37,585 nt of DNA from Sphaerisporangium rufum. Lineage in GTDB: Bacteria > Actinomycetota > Actinomycetes > Streptosporangiales > Streptosporangiaceae. Within the stretch, counting starts at the first letter, position 1. The number at the start of each line of letters is the position of its first letter. The stretch covers positions 1-37,585 of the forward strand of contig NZ_BOOU01000094.1 in NCBI RefSeq assembly GCF_016863395.1, read 5' to 3'. Below are positions 16,425 to 23,409 of the stretch, in pieces. Both the position numbers and the translations under genes were made by a program. The notes beneath the pieces were generated by a model. That model was given only the letters and a program-made list of their open reading frames with translations. It had not been told where the DNA came from and made no database searches.

Positions 16425-17675
16425 TCAGGCCGATTCGCCGGCGAGTTCTGCCGCTCCGGCCGGGCGGATTGGAGTCAGGGTGGCGGAGAGGGCGATTACG
16501 GCGCAGGCGGCGCCCGCGACCAGCAGGACCGGCGTGACGCCGTGGCCGGCAGCGGCCCCGGCGAGCACGGCGGCGCCGAGCGGGCCGAGCGCCGAGTGCA
16601 GCGTCCAGAACGCCGAGGTGACGCGCCCGAGCAGATGGCTCGGAGTGACCTCCTGCCGGAAGGACATGGAGCAGATGCCGGCGACGCCTGTGCACAGGAG
16701 TTGGCCGAAGGTGAACGCGGCGATCAGCGGGACCGCGGTGGACATGCCGAGACCCGCGATGGCGACCCCGCACAGCGCCCACGCGCCGATCCAGGAGACG
16801 CCGAACCCCAGTCGGCCGCGGGTGCGATCGACCGTGACCGAGGCGACGAGCGTGCCGACGGTTCCGGCGGCCAGTACGTAGCCGACGGTGCCGTCCGGGC
16901 GGCCGAGATCGTGTTTGAGGTAGTAGACGATGAGGTCGGTCATGCCGTAGGTGATGAAGGTCAGCAGCGCCAGCAACACCGTGAGCGACCGCAGCATGCG
17001 ATGCCGCCACAGGAAGCCGACCCCGGCCAGCAGGTCCCGGCCCAGCCGGGCGCGGGCGGCGGCCGGCTGGGCCGGCAGCGGGCGTGTCCTGATCAGCAGC
17101 ACCCCGGCGGCCGAGACGGCGAAGGTGCCCGCGTCCACGGCGAGGGCGGCCGACGGGCCGAACGCGCCGGACAGCAGGCCGGCCAGCATGGGGCCGGCGA
17201 CGCCGGCGACCGCGTAGCTCGCGTAGAGGTGGCCGTTGGCCCTGGTGATCTGCCCCTGTTCCACCAGGCTGGGGACCATGGTGACGTGGGTGACCTGGAA
17301 CTGCATGGCGAACGCGCCGGCGAGTGGCACCGCCAGGTAGAGCAGCCAGACCTGCGGGGAGAACACCCACACGATCGCGATGAGCCCGTACAGCAGGCAG
17401 CGGGCCGCGTCACAGGCGATCAGCAGCGCCCGCCGGTTCACCCGGTCGGTGATGTATCCGGCGAATACCCCGGCGACGATCGACGCGACCCCGACCGACC
17501 CGGTGATCAGGCCCATCTGCACGACCGATCCCGTCGAGCGCAGCACCAGCAGCGGAATCGCCACGTAGGAGAAGGAGTCCCCAAGCGCCGATAAGGCCTG
17601 AATCGAGAGGAATAAGCGGAAGTTTCGGTTTCGCCACGGCGACGTGCCCTCGTCCGCCACCTGCGCATCGCTCAT
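16425..17675 (-). CDS. MFS exporter (MFS_3 / EntS-like)
   Basis: A 12-helix major facilitator of 416 residues, probably a drug or siderophore exporter driven by the proton gradient. The N-terminus NRNFRLFLSIQALSALGDSF is typical of the MFS_3 subfamily. The loop between helices 2 and 3 has GYITDRVNRR, the usual D-R-x-x-R/K motif, and the second half has a related DRTRGRLGF. ATG 17675 gives the canonical start; longer frames upstream lack family similarity. It is divergent from tetR, and the shared control region holds two palindromes, which points to TetR repression. Leu21 and Leu28 are both encoded by the very rare TTA codon. The substrate cannot be told from sequence. Confidence 0.88.
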   Translation of the reverse strand: MSDAQVADEGTSPWRNRNFRLFLSIQALSALGDSFSYVAIPLLVLRSTGSVVQMGLITGSVGVASIVAGVFAGYITDRVNRRALLIACDAARCLLYGLIAIVWVFSPQVWLLYLAVPLAGAFAMQFQVTHVTMVPSLVEQGQITRANGHLYASYAVAGVAGPMLAGLLSGAFGPSAALAVDAGTFAVSAAGVLLIRTRPLPAQPAAARARLGRDLLAGVGFLWRHRMLRSLTVLLALLTFITYGMTDLIVYYLKHDLGRPDGTVGYVLAAGTVGTLVASVTVDRTRGRLGFGVSWIGAWALCGVAIAGLGMSTAVPLIAAFTFGQLLCTGVAGICSMSFRQEVTPSHLLGRVTSAFWTLHSALGPLGAAVLAGAAAGHGVTPVLLVAGAACAVIALSATLTPIRPAGAAELAGESA

Positions 17676-17808
17676 GATCCCAACGTACGCGGGACGTCGA
17701 TCCGGTGTCCCCCGGGTGTTCGAGCCCGTCGCCCTCGGCGGAGACCGGTTGGCCGGTTCCGCGGTTGCCGCCGGGCCGGCCCACCGGGAGCGGAGGAGGA
17801 TCGGATAG

Positions 17809-17824
17809 GAGTGAGTGCTCACTC
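17809..17824. promoter_or_regulatory. TetR operator 1 (exporter side)
   Basis: GAGTGAG-TG-CTCACTC, a 7+2+7 palindrome identical to the second copy 26 bases away. It lies about 135 bases upstream of the exporter start. Confidence 0.8.
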
Positions 17825-17828
17825 GGCA

Positions 17829-17858
17829 TTGACGGAGTGAGTGCTCACTCATTAGAGT
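17829..17858 (+). promoter_or_regulatory. tetR promoter with operator 2 in the spacer; leaderless
   Basis: TTGACG (17829-17834) and TAGAGT (17853-17858) are separated by 18 bases. The palindrome GAGTGAG-TG-CTCACTC (17835-17850) fills almost all of that spacer. The tetR ATG at 17866 begins 7 bases after the -10, so transcription probably starts at or next to the start codon. Repressor bound here would block RNA polymerase directly. Confidence 0.85.
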
Positions 17859-17865
17859 CGGCTGC

Positions 17866-18486
17866 ATGACCACATCACCTTCTCGCCGGCGAGCGCCGGC
17901 CATGAGTTCCGAGCAGCGCCGGGCGATGATCGTGGCGGCGGCGCTGCCGCTGGTCGCCGAGCACGGCGCCGCCGTCACCACCGGGCAGATCGCCCGGGCG
18001 GCCGGCATCGGCGAAGGCACGATCTTCCGGGTCTTCGCCGACAAGGACGCGCTGCTGGACGCCTGCACCCTGGAGGCGATGAACTCCGCGCACGTGCTGC
18101 GCGAGCTGGACTCGATCCCGCTGGACGACCCGCTCGACGCCCGGCTGGTCCAAGCCGCCGAAGCCCTGCGCGCCTATCTGGAGCGGATGGGCACGGTGAT
18201 GGCTGCCCTGGCCGCCTCCGGCCACCGCCGCACGCGCACGGCGGGTGACGGTCCGGCCCTGGGAAGCCGGGAGAACGCGGTGACGGCGACCCGCCAGGCC
18301 GTCACCGACCTGGTCGAACCCGACCGCGCCGCCCTGCGCCTGGCACCGGAGAAGCTCGCCGCCGTCTTCCTGCGAATGCTCTTCAGCCGTTCCCCCCAGG
18401 CCGGCGGGGAGGCGGAGCCGTCCGCGGCGGAGCTGGTCGACGTCCTGCTACACGGTGCGCTGGCCGCTCCGGGGGGCGCGGCATGA
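17866..18486 (+). CDS. TetR-family repressor
   Basis: 206 residues. The N-terminal helix-turn-helix (~17-63) has the family pattern: IVAAALPLVAEHG, VTTGQIARAAGIGEGTIFRVF and ADKDALLDA. The rest is the variable helical ligand-binding and dimer domain. A leaderless promoter with its own operator in the spacer implies autoregulation, and an identical operator toward the MFS gene implies control of the exporter. Its stop overlaps the start of the VOC gene (ATGA), so the two are translated together. The inducer is unknown and is probably a substrate of the exporter. Confidence 0.92.
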   Translation: MTTSPSRRRAPAMSSEQRRAMIVAAALPLVAEHGAAVTTGQIARAAGIGEGTIFRVFADKDALLDACTLEAMNSAHVLRELDSIPLDDPLDARLVQAAEALRAYLERMGTVMAALAASGHRRTRTAGDGPALGSRENAVTATRQAVTDLVEPDRAALRLAPEKLAAVFLRMLFSRSPQAGGEAEPSAAELVDVLLHGALAAPGGAA

Positions 18487-18857
18487 CCGTCACGCTGAAT
18501 CACACCATCGTCCCCGCGGTGGACAACCGCCAGGCGGCCCGGTTCTTCGCGTCCATCATGGGCCTGGCGGAGCTGCCGCCCGCCGGGCGGAACGGCCACT
18601 TCGCCCCGGTACGGGTGAACGACACGCTGACTCTGGACTACCTGACCGTGCCGGATCCGGTCGGCGTGCATCTGGCCTTCGACGTGGACCCGGCGACGTT
18701 CGACGACATCCTGGCCCGGCTGCGGGAGGCCGGCGTGCCGTACGGGAATCATCCCACCGATCCCGGCAACGGACGGATCGACCATCCGCTGTGCCCGAGG
18801 GGGTTGTTCTTCGTCGATGTCGCGCGCAACCTCTACGAGGTGATGTCGCCGGCGTAG
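18483..18857 (+). CDS. VOC-family (glyoxalase/bleomycin-resistance fold) protein
   Basis: 124 residues with a single VOC repeat pair. It starts with NHTIVPAVDNRQAARFFASIMGL, has a central VHLAFDVD strand and ends with GLFFVDVARNLYEVMSP, where the Glu of LYEVM is the usual metal ligand. His7 and His68 (VHLAF) could complete a metal site. VOC proteins are metal-dependent dioxygenases, isomerases or drug-sequestering proteins. Coupling to tetR and proximity to an exporter suggest a resistance or detoxification module. It ends only 7 bases from the convergent lacI stop, leaving no room for a terminator. Confidence 0.85.
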   Translation: MTVTLNHTIVPAVDNRQAARFFASIMGLAELPPAGRNGHFAPVRVNDTLTLDYLTVPDPVGVHLAFDVDPATFDDILARLREAGVPYGNHPTDPGNGRIDHPLCPRGLFFVDVARNLYEVMSPA

Positions 18858-18864
18858 GCGGCGG

Positions 18865-19929
18865 TCAGCACGGGCTACCGGACGGCGGGGCCACCGAGTC
18901 GCGGTCGCGCAGCGGCATCGGGATCCGGTGCACCTCGCCGTCGCGGCCGGGATCGGGCTGCTCGCGGTCGATCTCGGTGAAGAGCACCTCGACCGCCCGG
19001 CGCCCCAGCTCGTAGTGCGGCAGCGCCACGGTGGTGAGCCGGGGGCGCATCCACCCGGCGATGGGGTGGTCGTCGAAGGAGACGACCGAGACGTCCGCCG
19101 GCACCTTCAGCCCGAAGTCGTCGAAAGCCTGGTAGGCGCCCAGCGCCAGCCGGTCGTTGAAGCAGATCAGCGCGCGCGGCCGGGTGGTCGCCAGCAGCTC
19201 GCGGGTGGCGGCGTGCCCGTACTCCGGCTGCCAGTCCGGGACGCTGGGGGCACCGGCCACCCTGGTGCCCGCCGCCGCCAGCACCTCGCGGATCCCGGCC
19301 AGCCGTTCCACCGCCGCCACGCTCTCCGACGGGTCGCGCAGGTCCGGACCGGCGCCGATCAGGTGGATGCCGTCCCGGTGCCCGGCCTCCAGCAGGACCC
19401 GGGCCGCGCGCCGGCCGGCCTCCACCTCGTCGGGCAGCACCGCCGGCAGCGGGGTGGGCCGCTCGGGCAGCGCGTTGAGCAGCACCGCGGGCACGGCGGT
19501 GATGCTCTCCGGAACCTTGATGGTCCTGGTGAACATCGACGCCAGGACGAGGCCGTCCACCTGGCGGTCGTGCATGGCCTGCACCAGCAGGCGCTCGAGC
19601 TCGGCGTCGCCCTCGGTCTCGCCGATGAACAGCATGAACCCGCGCTCGCGGGCCGCCTCCAGCGCCCCCTTGATCATGTCACCGGCCAGCCGCGAGGTGG
19701 CGACGGTGTCGGAGACGAAGCCGATGGTCCGGGTGATGCCGGTGCGCAGGCCCAGCGAGACGATGTTGGGCCGGTACTCCAACTCCTCGGCGGCCCGCAG
19801 CACCCGCTGCTCGACCTCCTGGGAGAGCCGCAGCTCGCGGCTCCGGCCGGACAGCACCAGCGAGGCGGCGGTACGGGAGACCCCGGCGGCCTTGGCCACA
19901 TCGGCCAGCGTGACCCTGCGTCGGCTCAC
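18865..19929 (-). CDS. LacI-family regulator of the adjacent sugar importer
   Basis: 354 residues from GTG 19929. That start is preferred because GGAGGT lies about 8 bases before it and the protein then opens directly with VSRRRVTLADVAKAAGVSRT; ATG 19974 would add 15 residues with no ribosome site. Residues ~6-55 form the helix-turn-helix and hinge (TAASLVLSG, LRAAEELEYRPN). Residues ~63-340 form the periplasmic-binding-protein-like sugar sensor (RTIGFVSDTVA, ALICFNDRLALGAYQAFDDFGLKVPADVSVVSFDD). It is divergent from the binding-protein and permease genes, so it most likely represses them until the sugar or oligosaccharide binds, and perhaps also the GH95 gene. The ligand is not known. Confidence 0.92.
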   Translation of the reverse strand: MSRRRVTLADVAKAAGVSRTAASLVLSGRSRELRLSQEVEQRVLRAAEELEYRPNIVSLGLRTGITRTIGFVSDTVATSRLAGDMIKGALEAARERGFMLFIGETEGDAELERLLVQAMHDRQVDGLVLASMFTRTIKVPESITAVPAVLLNALPERPTPLPAVLPDEVEAGRRAARVLLEAGHRDGIHLIGAGPDLRDPSESVAAVERLAGIREVLAAAGTRVAGAPSVPDWQPEYGHAATRELLATTRPRALICFNDRLALGAYQAFDDFGLKVPADVSVVSFDDHPIAGWMRPRLTTVALPHYELGRRAVEVLFTEIDREQPDPGRDGEVHRIPMPLRDRDSVAPPSGSPC

Positions 19930-19967
19930 CCGGCGACCTCCGATCGTCAAGAGCGTATTACGGAGGG

Positions 19968-20010
19968 TTGACATCCCGCGATCCGTCCCGTGAGACTAAC
20001 GTTCGCTAAC
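19968..20010 (+). promoter_or_regulatory. Probable promoter and LacI-type operator of the sugar importer
   Basis: TTGACA (19968-19973) is a perfect -35; the best -10 at 18 bases is the weak GAGACT (19992-19997). Overlapping and following it, CTAAC occurs twice with a 10-base period (19996-20000, 20006-20010) around AACGTT. CTAAC/GTTAG half-sites are usual for actinomycete LacI proteins. The exact operator symmetry is not clear. Confidence 0.45.
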
Positions 20011-20077
20011 CCGATTTAGCAATGGAAGTGGGACATCAGGCGGCTCCCTGGCGTCCCAGGCAGCAGAGGAGATGCGC

Positions 20078-21433
20078 ATGGCTCGTCGAGTTCGCCCCGC
20101 GGGGGCCGCACTTGTGATCGCCATGGGAACGCTGGCCGCCGCGTGCGCGGCGCCCGGCGGGGACGGCCCGCAGCCCGAGGCCGGCGCGTCCTCCTCGCTG
20201 TCCACCGCGCCCACCTGCGGCACCGAGCCGGTCACCCTCAGCGGCTACTTCGAGACCGGCTTCCCGCTGCCGAAGGACCTCACCACCGAGTTCACCAAGC
20301 AGCACCCGAACGTCACGTGGGACATCCGGGAGGACCAGTTCGCGGTGATCACGCAGAACGCGCCCCGGGTGCTGGCCGACAACCCGCCCGACCTGATGCG
20401 CCTTCCGCAGGTCTCCGAGCTGGTCAAGGACAACCTGCTGAAGAACATGGACGGCTACGCCAAGGCGTTCGGCTGGGACAGGTGGCCGGCCTCGCAGCTG
20501 GAGCAGCTGCGCATGGGCCCCGGCGGCCGCCCGCGCGGCGAGGGCTCGCTGTACGCGCTCGGCCTCAACCTCAGCATGACCGGCGTCTTCTACAACAAGG
20601 ACCTGGCCGCCAAGATCGGTATGTCGTCCCCACCGGCCACCCTGGCCGAGCTGGACGACGCGCTCGCCAAGGCCAAGAACGCCGGCGTCACACCGATCGT
20701 GCAGTTCAACGGCGGCGCCACCGGCGGCCTGGCCTTCCCGCTGCAGAACCTGATGGCCTCCTACGGCCCGCCGGGCCCGATCAACGACTGGATCTTCAAC
20801 AAGCCGGGGGCGTCCATCGACACCCCGTCGAACCTGAAGGCAGCCCAGCACCTGGAGCGCTGGGTCAAGGCGGGGTACTTCCAGAAGGACGTCAACGCCG
20901 TCGACTACGCGACGATGATGAGCCGCTTCATCGGCGGCAAGGGCCTGTTCATGTTCAACGGCGACTGGGAGTCCGGCAACCTGGACAAGCAGCTGCCGGG
21001 CAAGACCGGGTTCTTCCTGATGCCGCCGGCCGAGCAGGGCGGCAAGCGGGCCGCGATGTCGGCCCCGCTGACCTTCGGCATCGGCTCCCGGGCCAAGAAC
21101 GCCGACTGCGCCGCCTCCTTCCTGAACTGGGTGGCCACCGACAAGAAGGCCCGGGACATCGGCGTGGAGGTCGGCGGATCGCGGCCGATGGGACCGGCCG
21201 ACGCCTACATGCCGCAGGTGGCGGAGGACAAGGTCACCGCGGCCACGCTGGCGGCCGGGGCGGACATCGCCAAGGACGACGGCGCGATGGACTTCATCGC
21301 CAACGCCACCGGCGCCATCTACGCCAAGAGCTGGACCCCGCAGCTGCAGAAGCTGGTGGCCGGGCAGCAGACTCCGCAGGAGCTGCTGAAGCAGGTGCAG
21401 GCGGACTACACGCGCCAGGTCGAGGGAAACTGA
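20078..21433 (+). CDS. CUT1-type sugar-binding lipoprotein
   Basis: 451 residues. AGAGGAG (20065-20071) sits 6 bases before ATG 20078. A basic start and hydrophobic core end in the lipobox LAAAC, so the mature protein is lipid-anchored outside the membrane. The rest is a type-1 extracellular solute-binding protein (SBP_bac_1), with LAFPLQNLMASYGPPGPINDW and MSRFIGGKGLFMFNGDWESGN, the usual motifs of oligosaccharide binders. It starts a three-gene operon with two permeases. As in most actinomycete CUT1 systems there is no ATPase gene; a shared MsiK-type ATPase elsewhere would power it. The GH95 neighbour suggests fucosylated or related glycan fragments as ligand, which is inference. Confidence 0.92.
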   Translation: MARRVRPAGAALVIAMGTLAAACAAPGGDGPQPEAGASSSLSTAPTCGTEPVTLSGYFETGFPLPKDLTTEFTKQHPNVTWDIREDQFAVITQNAPRVLADNPPDLMRLPQVSELVKDNLLKNMDGYAKAFGWDRWPASQLEQLRMGPGGRPRGEGSLYALGLNLSMTGVFYNKDLAAKIGMSSPPATLAELDDALAKAKNAGVTPIVQFNGGATGGLAFPLQNLMASYGPPGPINDWIFNKPGASIDTPSNLKAAQHLERWVKAGYFQKDVNAVDYATMMSRFIGGKGLFMFNGDWESGNLDKQLPGKTGFFLMPPAEQGGKRAAMSAPLTFGIGSRAKNADCAASFLNWVATDKKARDIGVEVGGSRPMGPADAYMPQVAEDKVTAATLAAGADIAKDDGAMDFIANATGAIYAKSWTPQLQKLVAGQQTPQELLKQVQADYTRQVEGN

Positions 21434-21439
21434 TCGCCG

Positions 21440-22360
21440 ATGGCGCGATCGCGTCCCGCCCCGCGCGGGCGAGCCGCCGCGGGGCGGGCGCGGACCACCC
21501 GCGGCCTGGCCGGCTGGCTGTTCGTCCTCCCCGCGCTCGTCTTCTACGCCGTCTTCGTGTTGCGCCCGATCGTGCTGACGGCGCAGTACTCCCTCTACGA
21601 GTGGGACGGGATCGGCCCGTCCAGCTGGGTGGGCCTGGCCAACTACGGCCGGGTCTTCACCGACCCGGCGCTGTTCGACTCGCTGGTCAACGCGGTGAAG
21701 CTGATCGTCTTCTTCAGCGCGATCCCGGTGCTGCTCGGCCTGGCGGTCGCCGCGATGATCCGGCGGATCGCCGCCAGTAGGCTGGCCCTGGCGGCCCGGA
21801 CGGTGATCTTCCTGCCGCAGGTCATCCCGCTGGTCGCCGCCGGCATCGCGTGGAGCTGGCTGCTGTCGTCCACCGGAGTCGTCAACCAGTTCCTGCGGCT
21901 GCTCGGCCTCGGCGCGGTGACCCGGGCATGGCTCGGTGACTTCGCCACCGCGCTGCCGGCGGTCGGGCTGATCGGTGCCTGGGTGCTGCTCGGCCTGTGC
22001 ACGCTGCTGCTGCTGGCCGGGATGAGCAAGATCGACCCGGCCCTGTACGAGGCCGCCCGGCTGGACGGCGCCGGGGCGTGGCGGGAGTTCGTCTCCATCA
22101 CCGTGCCCAGCCTGCGGCAGGAGATCGCGGTCTGCGTCACGGTGACCGTGATCGCGGCGCTGGCCAGCTTCGACATCATCTACATCTCGACCCAGGGCGG
22201 CCCGGGCAACGCCACCATGGTGCCCGGCCTGCAGATCTACTACCTGGCGTTCTCCGAACGGGCGGTGGGCATGGCCTCGGCGCTGGCCATGGTCCTGATG
22301 GTCCTGGTGATCGCCTGCGCCCTGCCCATCCAGTGGTTCACCAGGGACGGCAACCGATGA
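21440..22360 (+). CDS. Sugar ABC transporter permease (MalF/LacF type)
   Basis: 306 residues, six membrane segments. A basic Arg-rich N-terminus precedes the first helix (LAGWLFVLPALVFYAVFVL). The EAA loop that contacts the ATPase reads EAARLDGAGAWREFVSITVPSL, and STQGGPGNATMV is the usual stretch before the last helices. It starts 6 bases after the binding-protein stop and overlaps the next permease by ATGA. Confidence 0.93.
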   Translation: MARSRPAPRGRAAAGRARTTRGLAGWLFVLPALVFYAVFVLRPIVLTAQYSLYEWDGIGPSSWVGLANYGRVFTDPALFDSLVNAVKLIVFFSAIPVLLGLAVAAMIRRIAASRLALAARTVIFLPQVIPLVAAGIAWSWLLSSTGVVNQFLRLLGLGAVTRAWLGDFATALPAVGLIGAWVLLGLCTLLLLAGMSKIDPALYEAARLDGAGAWREFVSITVPSLRQEIAVCVTVTVIAALASFDIIYISTQGGPGNATMVPGLQIYYLAFSERAVGMASALAMVLMVLVIACALPIQWFTRDGNR

Positions 22361-23181
22361 TCACCCCCCGGCGGGAGGCCTGGACCGGCCGGCTGCTGCT
22401 GGTCGCCATGATGGCGGTCACCGTCCTGCCGTTCCTCAGTCTCTTCGTCACCGCGCTGCACCCCTCGGGCACCTACCCGCCCGGGCTGGCCTGGCCGGAG
22501 GACCCGCAGTGGGGGAACTTCCTGCGGGCCTTCCAGGCCGCGAACATGGCCGAGCTGCTGAAGTCGAGCGTGCTGATCGTGCTGGGCGTGGTGCCGCTGT
22601 CCATCGTGCTCGGCACGATGGCCGGGTTCGCCATCGGCCACCTCAAGATCGTCGGCGGTCGCGTGCTGTTCCTGGTCTTCGTCCTCGGCCTGACGCTGCC
22701 CTTCGAGGGCGTCATCACGCCGCTGTACTACCAGATCCGCGACATGGGGCTGCTGAACACCCGCTGGGCGATCATCCTGCCGCTCATCGGGCTGTTCATG
22801 CCGTTCAGCGTCTTCTGGATGCGCGCGCACTTCATCAACATGCCGGAGGAGCTGTCGGAGAGCGCGCGGATCGACGGCGCGAACGTGTGGCAGCTGTTCC
22901 GGCGCATCCACGTCCCGCTGGCCATGCCGGCGATCTCCTCGCTGGGCATCCTGCTGTTCCTGTGGACCTGGAACCAGTTCCTGCTGGCGATCGTGCTGGT
23001 CGACGACGCCACCAAGCGCACGATGTCCGGCGCGCTGGGCGCCTTCCAGGGGCAGTGGGGCACCGACATCCCGCTGCTGTGCGCGGGGTCGCTGCTCATC
23101 CTGGCCCCCACCCTGATCGTGTTCCTGATCTTCCAGCGCCGCTTCGTCGCGGCCCTGCTGCAAGGCTCGCTGAAGGGATGA
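22357..23181 (+). CDS. Sugar ABC transporter permease (MalG/LacG type)
   Basis: 274 residues, six membrane segments. Its ATG overlaps the stop of the first permease (ATGA), which fixes the start; longer frames upstream lie inside the first permease gene. The EAA loop reads ESARIDGANVWQLFRRIHVPLAMP. The C-terminus IVFLIFQRRFVAALLQGSLKG is typical of MalG-type subunits. It forms the membrane channel with the first permease. Confidence 0.93.
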   Translation: MITPRREAWTGRLLLVAMMAVTVLPFLSLFVTALHPSGTYPPGLAWPEDPQWGNFLRAFQAANMAELLKSSVLIVLGVVPLSIVLGTMAGFAIGHLKIVGGRVLFLVFVLGLTLPFEGVITPLYYQIRDMGLLNTRWAIILPLIGLFMPFSVFWMRAHFINMPEELSESARIDGANVWQLFRRIHVPLAMPAISSLGILLFLWTWNQFLLAIVLVDDATKRTMSGALGAFQGQWGTDIPLLCAGSLLILAPTLIVFLIFQRRFVAALLQGSLKG

Positions 23182-23218
23182 CCACGCCGGAGCCCGGCCC
23201 GGCCCGGTGGACCGGCCG

Positions 23219-23255
23219 GCGGGGCACCGCCGGCCCCTGAACGGCGGTGCCCCGC
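23219..23255 (+). terminator. Terminator of the sugar-importer operon
   Basis: A perfect 14-bp stem (GCGGGGCACCGCCG with its complement) closes a 9-base loop 37 bases after the last permease. Confidence 0.75.
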
Positions 23256-23333
23256 ACGCCGGCCCTCCGGGCCGGGCGCCCGCGGACCGAAGCCCGGCGC
23301 CGCGCCGCGTGCCGGTACCGGCCCGGCACGCCA

Positions 23334-23381
23334 GGACCCCGCCTCGCCGCGACCGGTGGCGGTCGCGGGAAGGCGGGGTCC
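23334..23381. terminator. Large bidirectional hairpin between convergent operons
   Basis: GGACCCCGCCT pairs with AGGCGGGGTCC. Inside it, after a 2-base internal loop, CCGCGACC pairs with GGTCGCGG around a 6-base loop. It lies 28 bases from the GH95 stop codon and would end its transcripts. Confidence 0.8.
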
Positions 23382-23409
23382 GGGTGAGATCATCGGCGCG
23401 CCGCCGGCC

